NCBI GenBank assembly: GCA_036937835.1
Contig: CM072879.1
Location: 16,609,001-16,673,000 of the forward strand
DNA: 64,000 nt
From: Pampus argenteus
Lineage: Eukaryota > Chordata > Actinopteri > Scombriformes > Stromateidae
Direction of reading: 5' to 3'
In this document: positions 46,129 through 58,631 of the stretch, in pieces
How the letters are laid out: the number at the start of each line of letters is the position of its first letter
Position numbering within the stretch: position 1 is the stretch's first letter
Notes under the pieces: generated by a model
The model's database searches: none
What the model was told of the DNA's origin: nothing
Seen by the model: only the letters and a program-made list of their open reading frames with translations
Position numbers and translations under genes: made by a program

Positions 46129-48334
46129 GTAATTGCAATCATTTTAATTTCGAAGCTAAATGTAATGTTGGGTGAAATGAGCTAATAACGTTATATGTCA
46201 CGTTAGAGCCACGCAGTGCTGCTGCCAGTATTATCGATACCGATAGCTTCAGTCAGTTTCATTGGACTTTGGTATCTGCTGTGGTCTTGTCGGTCCCTAC
46301 TGCTGCTAATACTAAAACTATAAATATAAATATATATATTTGATATTATTTTACCAGTAGTATACTAGCTTGTCTGCTGTAGCATTTTAATTTTTCTTTT
46401 GGGATAATATCTAACTACATCCGTGTCGCTTTAGCTCAATGGCACCTGTCCTACAACCTACAGTTGTTAGCGTGTAGCATGTTTTTGGTGGTTTTTTTTT
46501 ATGTATGCTAATGTATTTGTTCAGGTGGGAGCACGAGGCTTTAGTAACATATGATAGATAATATGGTGAAAGTTAACTCACTGATAAACAACCCGTTTTA
46601 ATCTAATGGTTAAAATACTTTTTAACCACCTTTAAGCATATAATAAGGTCTGTTTCTAGTCTACAAGTGTGGTATAGACATTTAACAAATGGTAGAAGGT
46701 GGATCTAGTTAGTTAGTCATTGTTTACTTAGAGTATGTGTGGAGAAGAGCAGTAAAGTTAAGATTGTCTCACCTTTCACAGGCAGAGGAAGCTGAATAAC
46801 TCAGCTTTGGCTCCTTGTTTGGCTCATAGTAACTATTGTCTCTTTGCAACATGATAGAAACTGGGCAAACCACAGTATTTGGTGACAAAAAGCCTATTAT
46901 GACAGGGTCATCAAGGGTCATCTTAAACAAAATACAAAGGTTCAGATTAGACTGGACCACTGGGACAGCAGATTGACGTCATTAATATCAGGGGAAGCTG
47001 CCTTTTCAACAACAAGATCCTGGTTTCAGTCCGTGAGGTTGTAAAAATCATTGTCCTTGGTGTGCCGCGCTACAGCAACACCACCTGCTCCCGGCTGCTG
47101 CTTTCTATGAGACGTTTATGCAAAGATATCCGTTCTGAAGAGATGATCGAAGAGAGGAAAAAAATATATATATATATTCAGCGTCCTAACAAATAGGGAG
47201 CAGAGAAGAGAGAAAAAGCTGTTAATTTTTAGTCTAGTAAAAGATGATTTATTTTTCCGTTTTAGAAGAATCCTGATAAAGATTATCTTGCTTTGCAGTG
47301 GCAGGATGCAAAAAAAAAGAAATCATGTCTGGTTACACATTTCAGTGGCCTGTTTAATCTTTCACCCCTTCTGACATTTTCATTTCCTGTTAGTGTTGAC
47401 TCGCTAAGTTAGCGTCGAGCTCCCTAAACTGAGGCTTCTACTAAAGATTATTTGTTTGGTCTGTAAAACGTCAAATACTCGAGACAAATGACTTGAATTG
47501 TATCTTTCCACAGTTCGTGGCGACTTTAAAATCTTTAAATGTCTTTTGTTTTGTTCCACCAGCTTTTTTTTAAAAGCTAAATATATTCAGAGAAAAGCAG
47601 AATAACCTTTTGAGAAGCAGGAGTGTCACAATAGTTGCAGAATAATTCAGTGTTGAATGACTGATTGTTGCAGCTGTAATCTTATTTCACTCATTGATGT
47701 CTTGATAATTGTGGGATCAAAATTGCATGACTTTAACAGCTGCTACATTACTATATTACAAACTTTTTTTTAAGTATTACAGATATGGAAATATTTCTCT
47801 TTTAGTTTTAGAATCTCGTCCTGTGTTGTTGTTGTTGTTTGTTGTTGTGAACCTCGTGTCCTTGTATAGTTGTATTATTTATGTGTATTCAGGCAGCTTT
47901 CACTCCTCTTCAGCAACAGTCTTCGCAGCTTGTGTTCAACCTGTTTCGTATTGCTGCTAAGGTGCACACGTTAACATGCTGTTCCAGCTGTCTCGCTGCG
48001 TTATCAGTACACGGAGGTTTGATCGTGACAGTTCAAGGTCAGGTGTGCCTTGAAGGGCCGACGGTGGCAGTCTTAAAAGCAGAGGTGCAGTCGTCGTGGT
48101 GACAGGTGATAAGATGTCCTGCACGCTGTCCAATCCAAGCCTGTCAGCAGCTCTGTAAATATGCTGCTGCATAATCCTGATGAATACGGGGGATTTGCCT
48201 TGAATTGCATTATAACCTTTATGACATCTGGTCGACTCTCTTAGTGAACTAAATTGTGTAGCGGAAAATAGTTTTTTTTATAACATTAACATGTTTCTCT
48301 GTTATTTATTTATTTTTATTTTTAATTTTTTAAG
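46129..48334 (+). other. thrap3: Putative thrap3 intron 1 (2.2 kb)
   Basis: Non-coding, with a copy of the 'AATCGATTAATCG'-type dispersed repeat at 47440-47690 and a short TA run near 47163-47178. No exon was recognised. Confidence 0.4.
47440..47690 (-). repeat. Dispersed repeat, 'AATCGATTAATCG' type, copy
   Basis: Contains TTTGGTCTGTAAAACGTCAA, AAATGTCTTTTGTTTTGTTC and ATTCAGAGAAAAGCAGAATA. Parts appear in both orientations, suggesting rearrangement. Confidence 0.4.
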
Positions 48335-48348
48335 ACCTAAGTGCAAAG

Positions 48349-51300
48349 ATGTCAAAGGCTCCAGATTCTCCAGCTCGGTCCCGCACCAGATCAAGGTCCC
48401 GGTCCAGATCCAGATCGTACTCCAGGTCTCACTCTAGAAGCCGATCCCGCTCAAGATCCAGAAAACGTCGCTACAGGTAAATCCGGTCACCAAAACTTTG
48501 CAATTTCAATTTACTTTTGCCTGATTTTTATGGTCCAAATCATCCAAGAAATGATAAAATCCACAAATTTATAAAGTAATTAATATAAGATGGCACTGCA
48601 AACCCTTTAATAATTATTATCATATAGCATATTTTTCCAATATAAACTACATATGCTTGTTATTGGTACTAGTGTGACAAAAACCAGACCGCAAAATGTC
48701 TAATAACTCATATGATACATCATCTTTCCAATCAGTATTTCCTGCTTCAGCTGCTATTTTGTTTTCTGTGTCATTGAGTTCACTGATAAATGACTTTATA
48801 GATTTTGTGATATACAGACGGCGGTTTGTGCTCTGTTAGTCACGACTGTCACAATATTATAACAATCATCAGCTGAATATATATACTGGTGTATTTAATC
48901 TGTTCTGACTCATTTACCAAGCAGCAGATCATGTTGCAATTTTGTTTACTCATCACTGGCTTCATCAATGGCAGCCATTTTTCTTCACTGCTGTCTCTAA
49001 GCAACACATTTTTACCTTAAAGATCACGTTTAAATAAAAAAAAATCTAAATTTAAGACACAGGTCAGATTATTGCCCCCAACTTGTGGCCTGTGATTATG
49101 TCTTCAGTTTTATTTATAGTGTTCTTTCTAGGATTTGTAATTAATGAATGTAGTTTTGTATATTGACGTTCCTGTTTTCTTGAGGTTAGTTCCTTGTTAC
49201 TCCGGCTCGACTCTTTCTAGGTTTGCTCTCAATTTGCATAAATGTTTATTCTGTGATGCAGAAAAAAAACCTCAGACAATTTGCATCGGTTCACCTTGTT
49301 AAGTTAAATTTCCAGTTGTTGTTTCTGCTTTTCTTTTTCACAGTTTTTAAAAAGTTATAAAGCATAGAGGTTATTAAACACGTTCACAGACTGAGTTTCT
49401 GGATTGCAGGTTTTCACTGAATAGCATTATATCATTTCTACACTGCATGTCAATGATTTGTCAGTGGAAACAGGAGATGAGTGAACCTTGCCATATCTCC
49501 CTCCCCCTTTTCTCCCTCCTCCCTCTGTGGATTAGAGCAGATTGTGTCCTGTTTTTTTTTTTTTGTGTTTTTTTTTCCACCACATACATTGTGTTAAGTC
49601 GACACAGACTCTCCTGCTTGTGGGGACGTATCTTGATTGAATGCAGCACAGTCCGGGATCAATTTGTTCCAATGAAAAGGGTTACGGGGTAAGAAAAGTG
49701 TGGTTACTTGCAAACTAGATGGTTTCATTCATCAAGTTGCCTTTTGGCCCATTTACACAGACACAGTGTTAATATTGTGTTAGATAATGTCTGAATTTAC
49801 ATATTTTTTAAATTTTCCTGGAATATGAAGTTTGTGTTTTATAGACGTGTGCGGTGAAGCTGGTTTGGTTCGTGTGTGGGTTTTTTTTTTTTTTTTAGTG
49901 TTTCAGTCCTGTGGCTTATTATTATTATTATTATTATCAGCTACAGATATAATTTATTTTGTCTTTTAGTTCATATCCTATTAAAATTCAGTGCACTGCT
50001 CTCATCTTATGAACAAGCTTTGATAAAAGTTGACTTAGAAATATTGACGAGATTCTGGGTAGATGGTTAATGTGTTCGTCTGCTTTTATGTAAATCTGTG
50101 AATTTACCACAATCAGAGACGTGGTTGTTTCATTCTCTTCACTGTTACAAGCAACATAAGCTCCATCTGCTGGACGGATATCTGAATGATCAGCCCTGAA
50201 CTGGATGACTTTTGCTCTAATACAGTTTACCAAATAACTAAAGTTTAAAATCTGTAACAGGGCTCCGATTTCTAATCTCAATAATATCTGTTTGTGGATT
50301 TCAGATGAGACGAATCTGGTAATTCTGTGTCTCAGGATGTTTGGAGGAGGTTTGAAATAATGACGCCAACCTCTGTGTTTGTTACTCTCATCCAGTTCCA
50401 GGTCTCGTTCCCGCTCTCGTTCACATACTCCGTCCTACAGAAACTATCCTAGCCGGGACTACCAGAACAACAGAGGCGGCTTCAGGGGCTACAACCGAGG
50501 CTACCGGAGGCCCTACCACTACCGCGGCAGAAACCGAGGCTATTACCAGCGTGGTCATTACCAGAACAGGGGAGGAGGCGGCGGCTATGGCTACAAGGGC
50601 AATTGGCAGGGTGGCGGCGGAGGCGGAGGCTGGCACGATCGCCACCATGACCAGGACCACCACGCGCACAGCCCCAGGAGGGGGCGCTCTCGCTCACGCT
50701 CCCGCACACCGAAGAAGCGCTCGGGCAGCCGCAGCCGCTCCCACTTCTCCGACCGCTCGTCTTCAGGACGATCCCGGCGCTCCAGGCGGTCCAGCTACTC
50801 CTCTCGTTCCCGGTCCTCCTCCCCACGCCATCGCAACAGCAAGGGCAAGCCTGGCCCCAAGGACGCTAAGGACAAGCTAGCAGAGAGCCAACCAGAGAAA
50901 TCGGGTCAGGCCGCAGACGGCAGCGCCATCGAGAAGGTATCTGGAGGCAAATGGTTAGACTATGAAACCAGCCCCAAACAAAGAAGTCCAGAGCCTGATA
51001 AGAAAGAGGATGCGAACTCTAGTTCTGACACTAAAGGGCCCAGCAGTGGCGGTTCTCTGTGGAGAACCATTGGCAGTGTGTCTTCCCCTCCAGTGGAAAG
51101 CCCCACCAAGTCGGGACAAACGGCCTCCTTCGGCGGCTTCGGGTTCTTCTCAAAGGAGGACGCTGCCAAAGCCGGAGATAAGAATGTGGTCTCTGCTGCC
51201 TTCAAAAAGTATGTCGGTTTCATCTTTTTCACAGTTTACAACATGTATACATTTTCTTTCTTTCTACATACATCTTTACAATGGTAAAGCAGTCAGCATG

Positions 51301-54300
51301 CTCCTAAGTACCTAATTTATTTTTCGGATACTGCTTTTTTATTTTTTTAGGCTGATAATCCAGTGTAGCCAGAATGACAATAATGACCCAAATACTTTCT
51401 CAAAAAAAGATGAGCTGCCATTTTTCATATAAATTAACTTGTCGAAATTGACTGTATTATTTGCCTTTGTCCATGAAGTGCATATAAGTAGTGAACTAAA
51501 GCTTACGTTGGTCTGTTTCAGGTTTTTGGCTGACAATAAAAACAAAAAACAGGCGGCTGAAAAGGAGAATGGCCGTGATAAGGATCAGAGCACAGCAGAC
51601 AGGGAACTAGAGAAAAGCAGCAAGTCCGGAGACCTCTTCAACATCTCCTCCGCTTCTTTTGGCGACTTCAAAGAAGATAAGACCCTGCCCTTCTTCGATG
51701 CTGGAGAAGAGGAGTTCCTCAAGTCTCATGGGCTGAAAGAGAGGGACATGGAGGAGGATAACGAGGTCAAAACCACCCTCACAACTCGGGACATTTTCGG
51801 GAAATGGGGGGACGAGCCGAGCTATAAAACGTCTTACCCGTCAGCGAAGGAGAAAAGCCGGAGAGATGTTGAAGAGCCTGAGCCCGTAGATCACATGGAG
51901 GAGGACATGTACAGAAGTCGCAAGCACAGCTCAAAGAAAGAGGAGAAGGCCAAGAAGAAGGAGAAGAAGGAAAAGGAGAAGACCAGAAGGAGTCCGTCCC
52001 CTCCCACAACTTCCAGAGAGGAGAGGCCGCTGTTCCCGGGCGCCTTCCCTCCTCGTGAGGAGTCACCTGTTCGACGTCAGCCTACGTCAAGGGAGGAGTT
52101 TGATCTCAAAATAGGTTCTTTAGATGAAATGCCGAGGTATGTGCAGCGAATAATATTTTAATTAATACCAGAAACATTAAAAATGGATTACAGGGTCAAG
52201 AATTTTGTTCTGAAGTCTCTTAATGCGCCTTTTATGCCCTCACAGACTTAATGACTTGTCCTTGGTTTATAACATGACCTCCACTTCTCCTCAAGAACAA
52301 TATAACAATATACTGTCTTGTATTCAGGCCTGTACATTCAATCCTCATCATATTTCATTAATAAATGTTCCTCACTTACTCTTCTCTCGCAGCTCTTCTG
52401 TGTCTAAAGATCGCTTCATGTCCCGCGATCTGCTGAATGTCCCTAAGAAAGATCCAGAGTTTCGTTCCATTTTCCAGCACATTCACACCGCTCAGCTCCA
52501 CCGCAGCCCGCCTGAGCTGTTCGCTCAGCACATAGTGTCAATTGTGCATTACATCAAAGGTATAGTATGACGTGTGCAGGTGTTGTTTCCAGTGTTAAAA
52601 GAAGCAAGAAAACAGGACAAAATCTGCTGGACATGTTAAACATCACATCATTTACAAGCTATTAGATATGTGACAGTGGGTGTTGCTGTGTGTGGAATAT
52701 ATATACATGTTTATGATCATTATTTTTTTATTTTATTTATTTATTTGCAGCTCAACACTTTAAGTCCACAGACATGACTTTAAGTGAGCGGTTTGCCATG
52801 TACGAAAGAAAAGCTGCAGAAGTAGAAATGATGAAGCCAAGGAAGAGCCCAGAAATCCACAGGTATCTATGAAGACCGACTATCTGATCATACATGACGT
52901 CTTTATTTTTATTTTTTTTATTTTTTTAAGGAAACATAATAATTGACACCAAGGCTTTCTCTCTCCTCCTCAGGAGAATCGATGTTTCCCCCAGTGCCTT
53001 TAAGAGGCACTCTCACCTGTTTGTGGATATGGAGGAGACGAGCTATAAGGTGACCAACCCTTTTGAAATTTGATGTATTTGGAACAAGCAAATTTGAGAC
53101 GATCCACAGCAGCAGTGTTCAGCTTTGTGCTTTTCTTTCAAAGGATGCGTATTTCTAAATCAAAAGAGCCCAATTGTGTTTTGTAAGTGCCAAGCAAGCC
53201 CCCCAGCCTATGAGATATGGTTATTGATTGGGTATGTACGAACCCAAGCAAAGGCTAAAAGGAAGTGAATTAAGATCCTGAGTCCAAGCCTCTCAAGGGA
53301 CGCTTATCAGTGCCTTTACCTTGTAAGTATTTTTCCCTAAAAAGAAAAAAAAAATCAAGCTACAAAAAGAACTGTGAAATTCAGTTTATTTTAAATGCTA
53401 CATGCATGCTGCTGGTTATATTTTATATATTGAATTCTGCAAAGTATTTTTTTTAAAGAAATATACTTTCTGTATTTGCAACACATAGTGTTTAAGTGCA
53501 TCTGTTCCGCCCTTATAACCACTGTAGTAATAATTATCAGTATGCACATTTTGTCTTGACCTCTAGAGGGTGTATAATGACAACTATATTGTGTATTTGT
53601 ACTGCAGTGATGCATAGGTGGTCATATGTTTACCAAATAGTATGTAGCATTTAGAAATTGTTAGGAAAATGTGGGATTGTTTGTCTAATTCAAAAATTAC
53701 CCATCAGTATTGTAAACAATTCTTTTGCTGACTTGGAAAAAAATGCATTTTAACCGCAGGATCCAAGTAAAAAGTTCAAAGGCGACGTGATGGACCTTCG
53801 CTTGGATATTGAAAGACGTAAGAGGTTTTCTGGGAAGGAGCGCGACTACAAGCGCGAAGGAGGCAGGAGCCCGGGAGGCTCCCGAGGACCGAGCAGAGAG
53901 AGGTCCTCTGAGAAATCTGGGAAGCACCACAAGAAATCCAAGTATGTTGGTGTCTCGGTGTTTGGAGGGTTGGCTGCACTTCATAACTTTTGGGCAAATC
54001 TTTGTCTCCTCTTGGGTAAAACTTGCATGTAAACATTTATGTTTTGCTCACAGAAAGGGTAAGAAGAAGCGGGATCGCTCTCCATCCTCCTCCTCCTCTT
54101 CGTCCTCGCCATCCCCTTATCCTCCACCTTTCAGAGGTAAAGAGTACATGGGAGAGGGGATGGAGCCAATGGAGGATGGCTACAGTCAGCCGCGTTATCC
54201 CCCACGGGACTACAGCGGGCCCGGGGACAGAGGCCCTCGCGATTATGAGGGCCACAACACGGACAGAGGGCGAGGCCGTGGATTTGTAAGTTTCTGTCCG

Positions 54301-54614
54301 CGTTTTTTTTTTTTTTTTTCCATCTCTTCTGCTGTATTTGTTTTTCACTGAGGTACTGACATCTCACCTTCTTGCAATTCTCTGTCCTAATCGCATCACA
54401 GTAGACTACGCTTCTCTGCTCTGTTCCTTCCTCCTAATGCTAAGGAACATAATGTGGATGATGATGATAATGATGATGACACTCTATCATACATATTCCA
54501 TGCACTACCTGATTTTTATTAAGGTAATGTAGCGTAAGTCAGTGGATCTCACCTCATTACTAAACAAAATGCTTTATTTCCATCTGTATGGGTTTTATAT
54601 GTGAAGCCTAATTA

Positions 54615-54650
<36 letters not shown>

Positions 54651-55417
54651 GTTCTCATTGTCCCTTGGTCAATTTTTGACTCTGACTTGGACCAAGTTTA
54701 TAAAAATATTTTTCCATCTTAGAAAAAAAACCCCAAAAACAACAACAACAACAACAACACTTTACTGCACGCTTAATGCAACCTGTTCTGATTTCAGTTC
54801 CCCAGAGTGAGAGGACGAGGTTGGAACAGAGGAAACTATCCCGGCAACAACACCAATGGCAACCCTGCCAATATGAATCCTCCAGTGCGCCCCCCAGAGG
54901 AGGAGTGGGACCCTGAATACACTCCTAAAAGTAGGAAGTATTACTTGGTGAGTTTTTTCTGAGAGTCTTTGAAGCTACAGACTAATGCAGTGACGTCAGT
55001 GGATATTCTGCAATTTCCCTTTAATGTTAAAACCACTCACAGATGAAGATGGACAACATTTAATCCATGTATTTATGTTATTTAAGTTAGTTGTAGAAAG
55101 CAGCAAAACTAATCTAATCTTAGTTCAGCAAAACATTGAAATTGGCGTGTGGTCCCTTTTTTTTCATCACCTGTCTGCGTTTGCATTTTCAGCACGATGA
55201 TCGCGATGGCGAGAAAACCTGGGTGGACAACCGCGGGAGAGGCCGAGGGTCCTTCCCGACTCGCCGCGGTCGCTTCGTCTACCGCAAAGGAGGCAGCAGC
55301 CCGAAGTGGACCCACGACATGTACCAGGGAGAAGAGGGCGAGCTGGCAGACGACAACATAGAGATGGAACATAAAGACAACAAGGGTCCCGGAGACGCCG
55401 CCGCCCAGAAACAGTGA
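48349..55417 (+). CDS. thrap3: THRAP3 (TRAP150), SR-rich transcription and splicing cofactor
   Basis: THRAP3/BCLAF1-family nuclear protein; established roles are in pre-mRNA splicing and mRNA decay, Mediator-linked transcription and DNA-damage mRNA processing. Exons: 48349-48476, 50396-51208, 51522-52136, 52393-52559, 52751-52862, 52974-53049, 53760-53941, 54054-54285, 54798-54947, 55193-55417. The sum is 2700 nt, 899 residues plus stop (human 955). Order: Arg/Ser repeats (residues 1-60), Arg/Gly/Tyr-rich part (RGYRRPYHYRGRNRGYYQRG), a second RS block, acidic and Lys-rich middle, the conserved core FRSIFQHIHTAQLHRSP / LFAQHIVSIVH / MTLSERF / SPEIHRRIDVSPS (about 555-625), DLRLDIERRK, a Ser tract, and the C-terminal EEEWDPEYTPKSRKYYLHDD and SSPKWTHDMYQGEEGE. 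The KYYLHDD and EEGE details favour THRAP3 over BCLAF1. Synteny with map7d1 and eva1b agrees. Confidence 0.95.
48477..50395 (+). other. thrap3: thrap3 intron between first two coding exons
   Basis: A 1.9-kb AT-rich intron with T runs (49551-49564, 49882-49896) and a short ATT microsatellite (49917-49937). No additional exon was recognised. Confidence 0.6.
54621..54645. repeat. (GT)n microsatellite
   Basis: A twelve-unit GT run in a thrap3 intron, followed at 54738-54758 by a short CAA run. Confidence 0.95.
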
Positions 55418-55492
55418 AAACAGTGAGCTCTGGTAGCAGCAGGTTGACTTCACAGGCAACAGCGTCCCAGTCAGAGTGGTCACTGTGGTTAA

Positions 55493-55498
55493 AATAAA
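55493..55498 (+). terminator. thrap3: thrap3 proximal polyadenylation signal
   Basis: An AATAAA only 76 bases after the stop codon, inside an A-rich stretch. It could give a very short 3' UTR, but the distal signal at 56815 looks better placed. Confidence 0.35.
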
Positions 55499-56814
55499 AA
55501 TTAAAAAAAATAAAAATTAAAAAGGGGAGGGATTATTTTTCTTGTTTTTCTCCCCCCCTCCACATCATCTCATCATTTAACAGTTAAAATGTGTTCAGAG
55601 AGTTTGAAGCTTCTCACAGTTCAAGTGAATTATAGAACTGACTTGAGTGAAGATCAACACTCTTACTTTTGTATGTGAGGTTAGTGTAATTTCAGGGTTT
55701 TTTTGTTTTTAATTCTTCTTTTTTATGTAACCAGAGTTGTGGTTGTTGGTTTAGCTTTGGATACGGTTTGACGGTGACTCGATTGTACGCTGTAAGGAAG
55801 AAAGTACCGAGGCAACAAAGCTCAAAAGACAGTTTCATATGTTGTGAAAAACGTGAGAATATAAAAGCGTTTGTGCCTTAGACAATGATACTACAGTAAT
55901 GTGTACTTCTGTAATGTGTTTGAAGGTACAACTCTGTACGTCTGTCTGTCACTGTCAGAAGGCTTTAGATGATTTTTTTCATTGTGTGTTTTTGTGCGTG
56001 TGTGTTTTGGGCTTTGTTACTGCATGAAGTGTTTGATTGATACCTCGCACCATGGGACCAATCAGTAGTGGGCACAGGGCTCATGATCATCATTTACTAA
56101 TTATAAGACATACGTTTCGTTTTACTCATGAATGATTGATGTGTGTCACTTATATATTGGTCATATAATGCCACTTCACCTGTATCTCTTCATTAAGAAG
56201 GTGTGTGTGTGTGTGTGGTCTCATCGATTGTGGAGATTTTCAGTTTAAAACAAGTGTAAATTGAAGAATTGGCACAAAAATCCATCGATTTTTCTTTGCT
56301 TTTTAGACTGATAAACACGTAGGTTTCCATCTCTGTCAAATCAGTTTAGGGAAGTGGCTACCTTTGTTTAGTTTTAATTTAAAAAAAATAAATTAATAGT
56401 TATTACAAAAAGTCAATACATGTATAGAATTATAAGACCTAAATTATTATAATCTTAATGTGTGGGGTAGGGATAACAAACGATGAATATGGTTCTTCTT
56501 TTAATACAACAGTTGCAGTAAATTAAAAATCCTCCCAGTTTAACCTTCATAAAACCCTGAAGAGAAATTTGTGACTAAATATTTCAAAAGGCAAAGATGA
56601 AAGTGTTTATTTTTTAAAAGGAGTTAACAGAAACTGGCAGAACTAGTTGGTGGATCTCACTGTGCTGCTGCTTCGTCCCACTTTTGACTTTTGACTGTAC
56701 ATACCGCATGTACTAAACACATCTGTACGACTGTTTTCTGTTGTCTTCTCGTTGATTTAATCTGAAGCTTTTTTTTTTTTTTTACTGTTCTCATAAGCTT
56801 TTCTTTTAATTTTC

Positions 56815-56820
56815 AATAAA
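56815..56820 (+). terminator. thrap3: thrap3 distal polyadenylation signal
   Basis: An AATAAA followed within 15 bases by T-rich sequence (TCTTTCTTTGATTC). This would give a 3' UTR of about 1.4 kb, typical for this gene. Confidence 0.5.
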
Positions 56821-56849
56821 TCTTTCTTTGATTCAGGGCGAATCTGTGA

Positions 56850-58380
56850 CCATTTACAAGTTTTCCCACTTTGTAGAAATGTTAGAAAGTCCAGTGTTGA
56901 TTTTTGTGATAAAGCTGTTTTGCTGACTTTGGATTTACTTCCTTCTTGTTTTTCGGTCTCACATACCAAAGTGTTGTATGTGGAAATAATAATAACTGCT
57001 AGATCAAACCAGCTTCAAACCTAATATATCAACATCACTTGCAACGACATGTCAGTTTAAAACAAGACCAGAGTCTCAAGACTGCAAACAAAACGTTATA
57101 ATTAAGGATATTTTCCTTCAGACAACTGTGAATGAACTATTTGTCACAGAACGAGCACCATCGGGTCATGAGTGTCTCATTTTGTCAGTATCGAGTTGTT
57201 TTCTCTCTCTCGCTATAACAATCTCCAATTCAGCCAGTGCTATGTAAAACATGACCGTCGTAACATAATCGGCCTTTTCATGGATCGAGGGGGGAAATAT
57301 TTCAGCCAACAGAAAATATAGTCTCCTGGGACGTTGCCTGGATCCACATGGGGGAAGCTCTGCATTGGTAATATCTACAGTAGAGAAGTCAACGGCTCTT
57401 TCATAGCTCCATACAGACATGACTTTACCAAAGAGCCTCAGTGTTGTAGCTGAAGTAGAGAGAGTGGGAGTGGGAATTGTGGGAAAGGAAACACAGGAAG
57501 TGACGGGGTCAGAGATACAAGCCAATGTAAAGGCTGGGAAAAGACTGGAGGGTCTCTGAGGGAAGCCTCTTTGGGACTAGTTTGTGTGACACTAAGGAGT
57601 CAACGTGTTACCTAAACTGTCAAACTATTTCTTTAAAACATTCAAATAACACGGAGAGAAATAAAATGTTTTGGTTGAACAGCCGCTATTTTGGTTCTGG
57701 TACTGGATGGATTTTTATGAATTTGGTGCAGCCATTCATGTTCATCCCTCAACTTCAAATCTGGGGTTTTAATAATAATAAATAACTAATTAAAATCCAA
57801 AATAATCCATATATAATCCAGAGATGAACACATGGTTCTGTCCTGGTGTTGATTCAAAAAGTGGTTGAACTTTTTTATTGATTCACATTACAAACGTGGA
57901 GTAAATACCGTAGGCCAAATATGCAGCAATGTGTCACATGTCACAAGAAATATAAGCGTTCAATATTAAATAACAAATGATGACTTTATGGAATAAATAG
58001 TCATATTAAAAATACAGACAAAATGTGTAATATAACAATACTGTTGTGAATATATTCAGTACATTCTTTAAAAAAAAACCTTAAAAAGTATTTTATGGTA
58101 TTATAAAATGTTATTTTATTCTACTTATTATCATTATTATTTAATTACAGCAGTTTTCTTTAAGTTTATTTTTAAAAAATGTCATTTTTCACAATTTAAA
58201 TTTTATTTCATGTCACTTTTCAACACAAAAGTCTTTAACAATCAGAACTGGATGAAGTAATATTTCATTAAATTAAGGTTTTAAAAAAATGTATTAATTA
58301 TTAAAAAAAATATATTGACATATTCCATATTTTGTCTGCATTTATTCACATGATACATTTGAAGTCTTATTTACACTTAT
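56850..58380. other. Region between convergent thrap3 and eva1b
   Basis: AT-rich, with no recognised exon. Both genes point into it, so it should hold only 3' UTRs and spacer. An open frame at 57166-57525 (minus) has no family features. Confidence 0.5.
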
Positions 58381-58383
58381 TTG

Positions 58384-58389
58384 TTTATT
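58384..58389 (-). terminator. eva1b: eva1b candidate polyadenylation signal
   Basis: AATAAA on the minus strand (TTTATT on plus), about 245 bases beyond the eva1b stop. Several weaker A/T-rich alternatives lie farther on. Confidence 0.4.
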
Positions 58390-58505
58390 TTAAAGGGTTA
58401 CTCCAGCAATTTAATATTTTTACTTTTCTAAGGTTGGAGACAGACTGATGGTCAAGATTGATGCCGCAGAAGCTGAAATATCCTGATGTCCTACAATTCC
58501 CATAA
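58390..58505. repeat. Possible dispersed fish repeat near eva1b 3' end
   Basis: AAAGGGTTACTCCAGCAATTT and CTACAATTCCCATAATGCAA, given here as two words, resemble pieces of a common fish repeat (recollection). Uncertain. Confidence 0.3.
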
Positions 58506-58631
58506 TGCAACTTGCTATCTAAAGTGATGTCCATGTGTGTCCCCTTAATGTTGAACACTCTCCATACAAATCAGGCTGAAACATGTTTCTGTTGTCCAAC
58601 TGTGTTGCTCTTAGCAGTCTTAAAGTGTCTG

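Noticed and set aside
50421..50880. Open frames on both strands over thrap3 exon 2
   Set aside because: Shadows of the GC-rich RS and Gly coding sequence. Only the plus frame matches THRAP3 and splices in phase.
57166..57525. Minus-strand 119-codon open frame between thrap3 and eva1b
   Set aside because: No family match and no splice support; it sits between two convergent 3' ends.
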